Positions 1 to 7,312 of a stretch of 19,930 bases of DNA are shown here, one piece after another. The stretch spans positions 1 through 19,930 of the forward strand of contig DFEO01000028.1 in assembly GCA_002368715.1 (NCBI GenBank), written 5' to 3'. A model generated the notes under the pieces. That model ran no database searches, had not been told where the DNA came from, and saw nothing but the letters and a program-made list of their open reading frames with translations. The position numbers were made by a program, and so were the translations under genes. Source of the DNA: Ruminococcus sp. UBA3800 (GTDB lineage Bacteria > Bacillota > Clostridia > Oscillospirales > Ruminococcaceae). Each line of letters starts with the position of its first letter. The first letter of the stretch is position 1.

Positions 1-68
1 TGCTGAATAAGCAATGCTCGTTTTAGTTTGTCGATAAGCTCAAAACAGTGCAGGCTTTGTCTCGTCAG

Positions 69-88
69 GTCTGTACATTCGTACAGAC
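69..88. other. Perfect 8-bp hairpin in the leading intergenic region
   Basis: GTCTGTAC at 69-76 and GTACAGAC at 81-88 are exact reverse complements separated by the four bases ATTC. A weaker outer pairing of GGCT (53-56) with AGCC (89-92) could extend the fold. It lies between the window edge and the end of the transglutaminase gene. Its role is unknown: it could belong to a small RNA, the 3' end of an upstream transcript, or a dispersed repeat. Confidence 0.5.
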
Positions 89-118
89 AGCCCCGTTCCC
101 CGTTATAAAAGTCTTTTG

Positions 119-164
119 AAACGAGCTTTAACGAGCACCTGCTGCCGGGGAAGCTCGTTTTTTT
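119..164 (+). terminator. Likely intrinsic terminator
   Basis: AAACGAGCTT at 119-128 and AAGCTCGTTT at 151-160 form a perfect 10-bp stem with a 22-base loop. The right arm merges into seven consecutive T (158-164), so the best terminator orientation is plus, ending a transcript that enters from before the window. Read on the minus strand the stem would follow the transglutaminase stop codon, but the T tract there is short (TTTC), so minus-strand termination would be weaker. Confidence 0.6.
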
Positions 165-165
165 A

Positions 166-2904
166 TCAGTAAAGCCCGTAGATGAACCTTGCGGCAAGCC
201 TGCCCGGGAGGGAGAGCTTGTCAAGGATGTGCTCACGCCTTATGCTGTGAAGCATCTCGAGCGCCTTGTCTGCCTGCTCTTTGCTGACACCCTCGCCGCT
301 CATGTGCGCCTTTACCGCAAGCTCCGAGATATAGGTTATGCGCTCGGTCAGGATGATGAGCCCGTAGTCGGGCAGCTTGTCCAGCATATCTCTGAGCGCC
401 TGCATATCCGAGACGTTCTGCGGCGCATAAAGCCCTGTCAGCGACAGATATTTCAGCATATACCTGTAAATGTTCATCGCCCTGTCAGAGGGGCTGCCGC
501 TTTCGGTCAGGCGCTGCATCTGTCTCAGCTTCAGCACCCTGTTGAGCAGTATGACTCCGACGATCAGCCCGATGACAACTATCGTCATCAGCACCTTTTT
601 CGCTCCCGAGGGCAAGCCTTCATGAGAATTTGAAACGCTGCTGCTGTCGGCATAGCCTGCGTGGTCGGCATCCGCTGTTGATGCGCTGCCGCTGCCGTTT
701 TTGCCGGGCGAGGGCGCTGCCTTTGAAGAGGACGACGACTTTGAGGAGGATGACGCCTTTGAGGAGCTGCTTTCAGCCTTTGATGTGCTCGAGCTCTCGG
801 CGCTTGAAGACGAAGTTTCCTTCTTCTCCTCCGAGGACGAGCTTTCGGGCTTCGGCTGCGAGGAGGAGTCATCTTTGTTCTGCTCGTGCTTGTCCCTGTC
901 CGAAAGGTTAGGGTTGTCGTTTTCATATCCCGGAGTAAATTCCACAGGATACCAGCCGATACCGTTTATATACACCTCTGTCCATGCGTGGGCGCACTTG
1001 TCGGCAACGTTTATCTGCTGCTGCTCTTCGGGGTCAGCCTTGGGATCCAGCTGGCTCGGCAGCACCATAAAGCCCTCGGCATATCTGGTGGGATAGCCGA
1101 ACTTTCTCAGAAGCTGTGCGCCTGCCGTTGCAAAGTAAGAGCAGTAGCCCCGCTTCTTTGTCAGAAAGTCATCCACAAACTCCTCATCCTCGGGAGTCTT
1201 TCCGGGCTTCAGGTCATATTCAAACCCTATCGCAGGGTCATTGAAATAGCGTGTCACAGCGTTTACGACATCGGCAAGCGTCCACGACTGGATATCGCTT
1301 GAGAGATATCTGCCGACGATCTCGTTATAGGCCTCATCCAGCTTGTCGCTTGTCAGCGGCTCGATGTAGGTGTTATAAACATACTCCTCATACTCCGCCA
1401 TAGCGTCCTGTATCTCGGGGTTAAGGATCTGCTCCCGCTTTTCGGCAACGGCAGCAGAGCTGCTGTCGGCATCAGACAGGTCGGTGATATAATAGTTTAT
1501 ATCGCTGTACACAATATCATATTCGTCTGAGCTCGGCTTTATATAGGAGTCCAGAGACGGTATGAACTTCTTTTTATTGCTGTCGCTCGATTCGCTGTAA
1601 TAGGTCGAATAGGGTGCATAGACAAACTTCTTGCTGGCACCCATCGCTCTCACGGTCATCTCCGAGGGTATAGCATTGTCATCGTTCATAACGTTGAAGG
1701 TCGAGATAAAGCCCTGATCCTGAGGCCACACATCGTAGCTGTCGTAAAGGTCATCAAAGGTCACGTCGCCTGTCTCGGTCTCGGGCACCACCCATGAGTT
1801 GTCCTGATAGATGCCTGCCACATAGCCCCTGAGATAGAGGGGCCTTGGAAACGGATAAACGCTCAGCCGCAGAGAGGTCGAGCCGTTGAAGCGTATGCTG
1901 TCGTTTCGCCCGAGCAGTCCGCCGTTTGTACCGCCCACGGTCTTTACCCCCAGCAGGCTGTCGCCGTTTCTGAGGTTCTCAAACATATTCGCAAGGTCAT
2001 ACGTTGTAAACTCCGAAACAAAATGCGAGATATTATAGCGGTACTCATCGAATTTTTTCGGTCTTATAAATCCCGTGACCGCCGAGAACACCACAGCGCA
2101 GCCGAACACGACCGCACAGATCACTGCGATAAAGCGGACATAGACCGCATAGAACGAAGCCTTTGCAGAGCTCGACGTGAAATAGAAGGTCTTTCGCCGT
2201 TCGTGGATAGCAAAGGTGTTTTTTCGCCCGGCACGGTTCGTGTTGTGGTTTATGATATGCAGACACAGCACCATTATCCACACCATAACGAGCACCAACG
2301 TTGCGATGATGTTCGGCTCCAGTCCGAAATAGATGCCAAGCTCCAGCAGGGGGAAGGTAGCTACGAACAGGATAGGGAAGTCCAGCTTGTAAACGCACGC
2401 CGCCACACAGATAAACGCCACGAACGTTATCACCAGCACCAGAAACTCTGTCGCATAATAGGCGTGGTTGCTCCTTGCCAGCTTTTCGGCTGCATCAGCG
2501 ATATCGGAATTCGTCTGCTTTACCTTGGTAAGATACTCATTGGCAGCGACATAAAAGCCGTTTCTGATATCCCTCATGCTTGTGAAGATATATACACAGT
2601 GAAACAGCATATATATCAGTGATACCACTCTTGCGACCCTCAGTCTTGAGACAAGCAGCCCCAGAGCGAGGCAGATCGTCAGGCTGTAAAAAAGCATCAC
2701 GAGCACCGAGATCTTGCTATCCAGAAACGAGGCTGTTATAACAGCGGTGCAGAAGGTCGCTGCAAACGCCAGCAGGATCCTTATAATATAAAATACATTC
2801 GGGTCATGCTCCCTTCGGCAGTCAAGGCGGATATCGCCCTCGACAAAGATACCGCTTTTGGAGCAAAGCCCTGTCGATCTTTGTTTTTTCTTTGTCTTTT
2901 TCAT
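166..2904 (-). CDS. Membrane-anchored transglutaminase-like protein (TgpA/DUF3488 type)
   Basis: This is a 912-residue membrane protein. The N-terminal third has about seven hydrophobic segments (roughly residues 35-300). A large domain, probably extracellular, follows and ends in a transglutaminase-like papain-fold core with Cys588 (in RGYCSYF) and His639 (in CAHAWTEVY). The third triad position, usually Asp, is Glu655 (in WYPVEFTPGY). Next come a Ser/Lys/Glu-rich linker of about 70 residues, a last membrane segment (KKVLMTIVVIGLIVGV) and a cytosolic tail resembling DUF4129 regions. It is the last gene of the MoxR-DUF58 operon, 19 bases after the DUF58 stop. A GGAAGGG-like ribosome site precedes the ATG. 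The TgpA family is linked to cell-envelope maintenance, but the substrate is unknown. The family assignment is strong; the catalytic activity is inferred. Confidence 0.88.
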   Translation of the reverse strand: MKKTKKKQRSTGLCSKSGIFVEGDIRLDCRREHDPNVFYIIRILLAFAATFCTAVITASFLDSKISVLVMLFYSLTICLALGLLVSRLRVARVVSLIYMLFHCVYIFTSMRDIRNGFYVAANEYLTKVKQTNSDIADAAEKLARSNHAYYATEFLVLVITFVAFICVAACVYKLDFPILFVATFPLLELGIYFGLEPNIIATLVLVMVWIMVLCLHIINHNTNRAGRKNTFAIHERRKTFYFTSSSAKASFYAVYVRFIAVICAVVFGCAVVFSAVTGFIRPKKFDEYRYNISHFVSEFTTYDLANMFENLRNGDSLLGVKTVGGTNGGLLGRNDSIRFNGSTSLRLSVYPFPRPLYLRGYVAGIYQDNSWVVPETETGDVTFDDLYDSYDVWPQDQGFISTFNVMNDDNAIPSEMTVRAMGASKKFVYAPYSTYYSESSDSNKKKFIPSLDSYIKPSSDEYDIVYSDINYYITDLSDADSSSAAVAEKREQILNPEIQDAMAEYEEYVYNTYIEPLTSDKLDEAYNEIVGRYLSSDIQSWTLADVVNAVTRYFNDPAIGFEYDLKPGKTPEDEEFVDDFLTKKRGYCSYFATAGAQLLRKFGYPTRYAEGFMVLPSQLDPKADPEEQQQINVADKCAHAWTEVYINGIGWYPVEFTPGYENDNPNLSDRDKHEQNKDDSSSQPKPESSSSEEKKETSSSSAESSSTSKAESSSSKASSSSKSSSSSKAAPSPGKNGSGSASTADADHAGYADSSSVSNSHEGLPSGAKKVLMTIVVIGLIVGVILLNRVLKLRQMQRLTESGSPSDRAMNIYRYMLKYLSLTGLYAPQNVSDMQALRDMLDKLPDYGLIILTERITYISELAVKAHMSGEGVSKEQADKALEMLHSIRREHILDKLSLPGRLAARFIYGLY

Positions 2905-2923
2905 TTTGTCACCCTTCCGGCTC

Positions 2924-4114
2924 TCAGAGACAAAGGTCCTTTATGCTCTCGGCAGCTGCTCCGGGAGCAACACCGATGACATCGGCAAAATCATCAAATA
3001 TTTCTTTTTTCTCATTTGCATAGCCGATAAGCATATAGGTGTATCTGAAAGCAAGATCGGCATCGTTCATAACAGAGGTCAGCCCCTCGTCATACTTTGC
3101 CGAAAAATAAAGCAGATGACCGCCTTTGTAACGGTCAACAGTGTTAAGATAATTGTTTATCGCAGGCCTTTCGCCGCCGTGGAGCCCCGAGCGCAGCAGC
3201 ATATCCAGCGCCACTCTCGATCCGTCCTCGTCCTTTATCGTAACACACATATTCTCGTTTTTTATCGAGTCGAACCATATGAGCTTGTGCGACATCCCGT
3301 TTTGCGAAAGATACAGCGAAATGGCGCTCACAGCCTCCACAGCCGTATCATAAAGCTCCATGTGTTCTGTCTGCGTCCTGTCGATATCCATATCCACTAT
3401 CATTATTATCGAGCTTGCCATCGGCAGCGAATAGTCCTTTACCATAGTGGTGTTCTGCTTTGCCGAAAGCTTCCAGTGGATGCGGTTTATCTTGTCGCCC
3501 TCCTGATATTCGTGTATATCGAATATCTCCGAGGGGTCGTCGCCTTTGTGATCCTTCGAGTATTCGTCTGTCTCCAGACCCATTTCACTATAATTTGCTA
3601 TCGCATTTTCAAGCGGTATCGCACCTGGCACCACTGTAAAAAACGCTTCGGTGCAAATGATTTTGTCCCTTGCCTTCGCCTTCATCCTGAAAAGCTTGAA
3701 CATATCGCAGATCTTTGCCTTTTTCAGGCAAAGCTTTATCGTTCCGTAATGCTCGCTCGAAAGGCGCAGCGTGAGATACTGAACATCTCTCGGAAAAAGC
3801 GGTGTGCTTATCTTCAGCTTTTCGGTCTGCTTGTCCAGGGTATTGAAATACTGCACCTCGATCATAAGGTTCGGCACAGGGATACGGCTCTTGTTCTCGC
3901 ACCTGATCGTTACAGGTATGCGTGAGCCTTTTATACAGCTCTCCTGCGCTTTTGCAAAGCTTATGCTCACCTTTTTTGAAACTATCTTTGTGAGCACGAA
4001 CAGGATAAACGGCATCACCGCCATAAAGGCAAACAGATAAAACGAGAAAACGCCCTGATAAAGGATGTAGAACAAAAAGCTGACCGCCAGCAGTATAAAA
4101 TAGAATACCAGCAT
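2924..4114 (-). CDS. DUF58 domain protein
   Basis: This 396-residue protein has two hydrophobic segments near the N terminus (about residues 2-19 and 21-42) and then a soluble part. The DUF58 signature EYQEGDKINRIHWK is at about residues 202-215, followed by a von Willebrand A-like region beginning SSIIMIVDMDID. DUF58 proteins are usually encoded beside MoxR ATPases and are thought to act with them in chaperone-like maturation of envelope or enzyme complexes, without a settled biochemical role. The start codon follows an AAGGAGA ribosome site (4122-4128 on the complement) that overlaps the moxR stop codon, which suggests translational coupling. The gene between MoxR and a transglutaminase-like protein is the classic three-gene arrangement. 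Confidence 0.9.
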   Translation of the reverse strand: MLVFYFILLAVSFLFYILYQGVFSFYLFAFMAVMPFILFVLTKIVSKKVSISFAKAQESCIKGSRIPVTIRCENKSRIPVPNLMIEVQYFNTLDKQTEKLKISTPLFPRDVQYLTLRLSSEHYGTIKLCLKKAKICDMFKLFRMKAKARDKIICTEAFFTVVPGAIPLENAIANYSEMGLETDEYSKDHKGDDPSEIFDIHEYQEGDKINRIHWKLSAKQNTTMVKDYSLPMASSIIMIVDMDIDRTQTEHMELYDTAVEAVSAISLYLSQNGMSHKLIWFDSIKNENMCVTIKDEDGSRVALDMLLRSGLHGGERPAINNYLNTVDRYKGGHLLYFSAKYDEGLTSVMNDADLAFRYTYMLIGYANEKKEIFDDFADVIGVAPGAAAESIKDLCL

Positions 4115-4126
4115 CGGTCTGTCTCC

Positions 4127-5095
4127 TTACTTGCTTATCCTCGGCACCTGGATGCTCTGTGTTATGCTCCTGATTATCTGAGAGCCTGTAAGGCCGTTTA
4201 TCTTGGCCTTTGAATTGAGGATCATCCTGTGGAGCACAACATCGTCAAGACAGTAGAGCACATCATCCGGGATGACGTAGTCACGACCCCTCAGCAGAGC
4301 TGTTGCCTTTGTCATCCTGAGCACTGCTATGGTGCCTCTGGGCGAAAGCCCCAGCTTTATATATTCGTTGTTTCTTGTCGCATCGGAAAGCATAGCGATA
4401 TAGCGGAATATCTGGTCGGACACATAAACATTGTCCACCTCGTTTCTGGCATCTATTATATCCTGAGCCGACACCACAGCCTTGACATTGTCAACAGGCA
4501 CAAGGTTCTGCTTGGCCTTGAGCACGGATATCTCGTTTTCAAGGCTGGGGTAGCCCATAGTTAGCCTTACGATAAATCTGTCCATCTGTGATTCGGGCAG
4601 CATCTGCGTTCCGATAGAGCCGATCGGGTTCTGAGTAGCGATAACGATATAGGGGTCGGGCGCCTTGTGGGTCACGCCGTCAACGGTGACCTTGCCCTCC
4701 TCCATTATCTCCAGCAGAGCTGACTGTGTCTTCGAGGACGTTCTGTTTATCTCATCGGCCAGGAAGAGGTTGGTCAGAGCCGCACCCTGCTTGTATTCAA
4801 ATTTTCCGGTGCTCTTGTTGAGGATAGTAAAGCCCGTAACGTCTGTCGGCAGAACGTCGGGTGTAAACTGCAGACGCTTGTATTCAAGCGAGAGCGCCTT
4901 TGACAGCGCCACCGCAAGGGTGGTCTTTCCCACGCCGGGGATATCCTCGATGAGGACGTGACCGCCTGCCAGTATCGACAGAAGCACTTTTATTATTATC
5001 TCATCCTTACCGATAATGACCTTTTTCACCTCGCCAATGACGCTTTTGGTCAGTGAAAGCACCTTTAGCTGTTCCTGAGAAAGCTGACTGTTCAT
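4127..5095 (-). CDS. MoxR-family AAA+ ATPase
   Basis: This 322-residue cytoplasmic AAA+ ATPase has Walker A around IPGVGKT (Lys57), Walker B LFLADEIN (Asp114, Glu115) and a sensor-1 region ATQNP (Asn156). The MoxR-typical stretches TGFTILN and PESQMDRF are also present. MoxR ATPases are thought to remodel or activate partner proteins with von Willebrand A domains, and the adjacent DUF58 protein is the likely partner. It is first in a minus-strand operon. The ATG at 5095 is preceded by AAGGAGA eight bases upstream and by a sigma-A promoter at 5152-5180. Length and motifs are normal for the family. The family is certain; the target process is not known from sequence. Confidence 0.95.
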   Translation of the reverse strand: MNSQLSQEQLKVLSLTKSVIGEVKKVIIGKDEIIIKVLLSILAGGHVLIEDIPGVGKTTLAVALSKALSLEYKRLQFTPDVLPTDVTGFTILNKSTGKFEYKQGAALTNLFLADEINRTSSKTQSALLEIMEEGKVTVDGVTHKAPDPYIVIATQNPIGSIGTQMLPESQMDRFIVRLTMGYPSLENEISVLKAKQNLVPVDNVKAVVSAQDIIDARNEVDNVYVSDQIFRYIAMLSDATRNNEYIKLGLSPRGTIAVLRMTKATALLRGRDYVIPDDVLYCLDDVVLHRMILNSKAKINGLTGSQIIRSITQSIQVPRISK

Positions 5096-5151
5096 AATAA
5101 TTGTCTCCTTATACTTTGTTGTTGCGTCAGTGCAAAAACACTACAAAAAAC

Positions 5152-5180
5152 ATTATAACACAATCTGCCCGTAATTGCAA
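5152..5180 (-). promoter_or_regulatory. Sigma-A promoter for the moxR operon
   Basis: On the minus strand, TTGCAA (complement of 5175-5180) and TATAAT (complement of 5152-5157) are separated by 17 bases. TGT immediately before TATAAT gives an extended -10. The expected start of transcription is near 5145, about 50 bases ahead of the moxR ATG. The match is close to the vegetative consensus, so the operon is probably transcribed during growth. Confidence 0.75.
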
Positions 5181-5222
5181 GTGCAGACGCACTATTTCCC
5201 AAATAAAACCGAGCCCGTACAG

Positions 5223-5253
5223 GTCATATTACCGATCCTTGGCGCATAGGATT
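5223..5253 (+). promoter_or_regulatory. Sigma-E-type promoter for the spoIIIA operon
   Basis: GTCATATT at 5223-5230 matches the -35 element of the mother-cell sigma-E consensus (around ATATT). CATAGGATT at 5245-5253 matches the CATA-N-N-A-T -10 element. The spacer is 14 bases, within the usual range. Transcription would start near 5259, about 30 bases before the spoIIIAA ATG. In Bacillus subtilis the spoIIIA operon is a known sigma-E target, which supports the call. Confidence 0.75.
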
Positions 5254-5288
5254 ATCCAGAACCATTTTTACAGCCGGGAGATGACGTT

Positions 5289-6233
5289 ATGAAACAGACA
5301 GGCAGGCTTTCTCAGGCGCTTATGCTGCTCTCTCCGAGAACGCAGGAGCTGATAAAAAGCATATCCGAAGCCGAGAAGCCCGAAATAAACGAGATAAGGC
5401 TGCGCCGCGGCGGAAAGCTCAGCGTGAGCGCCTGCGGCAGGGAATATTATGTCTGCCCGGGCGGCAGGCTGTCCCTTTGCGGGGATGACGGCGCAGAGCT
5501 TCGGGACGACGACATAGACACAGCCTTTAACAGGGCGCTCGGGGGGTCTGTCCACAGCTTTCGCCGTGAGATAGCCGAGGGCTATGTGACCGCTGCGGGC
5601 GGATGCAGGGTGGGCTTCTGCGGACAGGCTGTCATATCCCCCGAAAAGGGCTATGTCACCGACAGTGTCCGGGACATATCCTCGGTGAACATAAGGATAG
5701 CAAGGCAGATAAAGGGCTGTGCCGAACAGCTTTTCTCACAGGCGTATAAAAGCGGCCTTACGGGGCTTCTGATAGCGGGGCCGCCCTCCAGCGGAAAGAC
5801 GACAGTGCTGCGTGACCTGACAAGGCTCCTTTCCGAAAAGCACCGTGTTTCGCTGATAGACGAGCGAAACGAGATAGCTGCAAGCGTCGGGGGGCGCCCT
5901 CAAAACGACGTGGGGCCTCACACCGATGTTTTCAGCTCCTATGATAAATACAGCGCCATAATGACGGCGGTGCGTGTTATGTCGCCGCAGGTGATAGTCT
6001 GCGATGAGATAGGCAGCAGAAAAGACCTTGAAGCCCTCGGCTATGCGCTGGGGTCGGGGGTGTGCATAGCGGCGACCTGCCATGCAGCGAGCTATGAGCA
6101 AGTGTGCGGCAAAAAGAACATAAAAAAGCTGATAAGGGCGGGAGCCTTCGGTGCCTGTGCAGTGCTCGGTACAGGGCCTCTCTGCGGAAAGCTCGTATCC
6201 TTTTCGCTCACGGGTGCAAAAGCCGATGCTTAG
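5289..6233 (+). CDS. spoIIIAA: Stage III sporulation protein AA (ATPase)
   Basis: This 314-residue cytoplasmic ATPase is related to secretion-system ATPases and powers or assembles the SpoIIIA-SpoIIQ channel on the mother-cell side. The Walker A motif GPPSSGKTT spans residues 164-172 (Lys170). LIDERNEIAAS follows, then a second acidic segment VIVCDEIGSRKDLEAL and a conserved ATCHAAS. The length is close to the Bacillus protein (about 307 residues). The ATG is chosen because GGGAG at 5276-5280 sits eight bases upstream. An ATG at 5281 abuts the ribosome site and is unlikely to be used. It is first in the operon, behind a sigma-E-type promoter, and overlaps spoIIIAB by eight bases. Confidence 0.96.
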   Translation: MKQTGRLSQALMLLSPRTQELIKSISEAEKPEINEIRLRRGGKLSVSACGREYYVCPGGRLSLCGDDGAELRDDDIDTAFNRALGGSVHSFRREIAEGYVTAAGGCRVGFCGQAVISPEKGYVTDSVRDISSVNIRIARQIKGCAEQLFSQAYKSGLTGLLIAGPPSSGKTTVLRDLTRLLSEKHRVSLIDERNEIAASVGGRPQNDVGPHTDVFSSYDKYSAIMTAVRVMSPQVIVCDEIGSRKDLEALGYALGSGVCIAATCHAASYEQVCGKKNIKKLIRAGAFGACAVLGTGPLCGKLVSFSLTGAKADA

Positions 6234-6711
6234 GTTCATAGGCTGTGCGCTCCTTGCTGCGGCAGGCACGGCAGGCGGCTGGTATCTGGGAGAAAAGCCT
6301 GCCGCACGTTACAGGCTCATCTGCGCTCTCACCGAGCTTGTAAAGGAAGTGTCGGTGATGCTCGGCGCCTATATGCCGACATCGCAGATATTCGAGTCTC
6401 TGTGCTCGGGCGGCGGATATGACGAGCTTTCGTTTTTGCGCCGTGAGCTCCTGACATCTTCCGACAGACAAGCTCTTATCAGCGCTGTCGGAGAGCTGGA
6501 GATCGAAGACGAGATAAAGGACAGGCTCGCCCGTTTTTTATTACAGCTCGGCTCCAGCGAGATGCAGCAGGAGCGCACCCGTGCCGAGCTTTTATATACA
6601 TACCTGAAAGCGGAGCAGGAGCGCACAGCCCTGACATTCCGCTCGAAGAGAAAGCTCTGCCGCACACTGGGCATCCTGTCGGGGGCGTTCGCTGCGGTGA
6701 TGCTGATATGA
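6226..6711 (+). CDS. spoIIIAB: Stage III sporulation protein AB
   Basis: This protein of about 161 residues has an N-terminal membrane segment (MLRFIGCALLAAAG), a helical middle resembling secretion-system F-type platform proteins, and a hydrophobic C-terminal segment (LGILSGAFAAVMLI). It is part of the mother-cell channel complex. The reading frame is open further upstream, but ATG 6226 is chosen because family members begin with ML-x-x-G and the codon overlaps the spoIIIAA stop by eight bases, favouring coupled translation. An in-frame GTG at 6214 would add four residues. The order after AA and before AC is the conserved one. Confidence 0.92.
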   Translation: MLRFIGCALLAAAGTAGGWYLGEKPAARYRLICALTELVKEVSVMLGAYMPTSQIFESLCSGGGYDELSFLRRELLTSSDRQALISAVGELEIEDEIKDRLARFLLQLGSSEMQQERTRAELLYTYLKAEQERTALTFRSKRKLCRTLGILSGAFAAVMLI

Positions 6712-6724
6712 AAGGAAACGGAAA

Positions 6725-6922
6725 ATGGAGATAGATCTCATATTCAAGATAGCTGCCATCGGGATAATCGTGGCGGTGCTCAACCTCCTGCTAAAGCGTG
6801 CCGAGCGTGACGAGCAGGCGATGATGACGACGCTTGCGGGGCTGATAGTTGTGATGTTTATGATAGTGCGGCAGATAGGCGACCTGTTCGGCGCTATCAA
6901 GGACATTTTCGGCCTTTACTAG
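6725..6922 (+). CDS. spoIIIAC: Stage III sporulation protein AC
   Basis: This small 65-residue membrane protein has two hydrophobic helices separated by a charged turn (LLKRAERDEQ). The last stretch, IGDLFGAIKDIFGLY, is typical of SpoIIIAC. Length and sequence match the family (about 68 residues). The ATG follows AAGGAAAC at about eight bases. It is thought to be an inner membrane component of the channel together with SpoIIIAD. It ends three bases before the spoIIIAD start. Confidence 0.94.
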   Translation: MEIDLIFKIAAIGIIVAVLNLLLKRAERDEQAMMTTLAGLIVVMFMIVRQIGDLFGAIKDIFGLY

Positions 6923-6925
6923 CGG

Positions 6926-7312
6926 ATGAAGGTAACAGCTATAATCGGCTTTTGCGTTATCTCGGCTGTCCTTCTCAAGGCGGTCGAGCGTGAAAGCCCG
7001 GTGATAAAGCTTCTGGGCGTTCTGTTCGCTTTTTGCACCGTCATCTATTTTGCGCTGGCGTTCGTTATCGACATAACCGACACTTTTTCGCCGCTTATCG
7101 ACAGCGCAGGGATAGACAGCGAATACTTTGAGATACTTATGAAGGCGCTTGGGATAGCCTATCTTTCCTCGGCTGCCGAGGAATACTGCCGCCAGTGCGG
7201 CGAGAGCGCTCTGGCGTCGGCAGCGGCTCTCATCGGGCGGCTGGGGATAACAGCCGTGTCGCTCCCGCTCATCAGTGCCGTTGCAGATCTGGTCGGAGGG
7301 CTGATAAAATGA
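6926..7312 (+). CDS. spoIIIAD: Stage III sporulation protein AD
   Basis: This 128-residue integral membrane protein has about four hydrophobic helices, among them FCVISAVLLKAV, LLGVLFAFCTVIYFALAFVI and the C-terminal AVSLPLISAVADLVGGLI. The length agrees with the family (about 130). It starts three bases after the spoIIIAC stop, with only a weak ribosome site, so translation is probably coupled. Its stop codon overlaps the spoIIIAE start as ATGA. It is a membrane part of the mother-cell channel. Confidence 0.93.
   Translation: MKVTAIIGFCVISAVLLKAVERESPVIKLLGVLFAFCTVIYFALAFVIDITDTFSPLIDSAGIDSEYFEILMKALGIAYLSSAAEEYCRQCGESALASAAALIGRLGITAVSLPLISAVADLVGGLIK

Noticed and set aside
701..1096. Open frame on the plus strand giving an acidic Asp/Glu/Phe-rich product
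   Set aside because: It is the exact antisense of the Ser-rich linker and catalytic core of the transglutaminase; Ser/Lys codons read backwards give this composition. No ribosome site or family similarity is seen.
2858..3925. 355-codon open frame on the plus strand opposite the DUF58 gene
   Set aside because: It lies fully antisense to well-supported coding sequence. The product is rich in His, Arg, Tyr and Cys without any domain pattern, which is typical of a shadow frame.
5181..5192. GTGC-AGAC-GCAC as an operator or terminator in the divergent spacer
   Set aside because: The stem is only four base pairs with no T tract, and such short palindromes are expected by chance.
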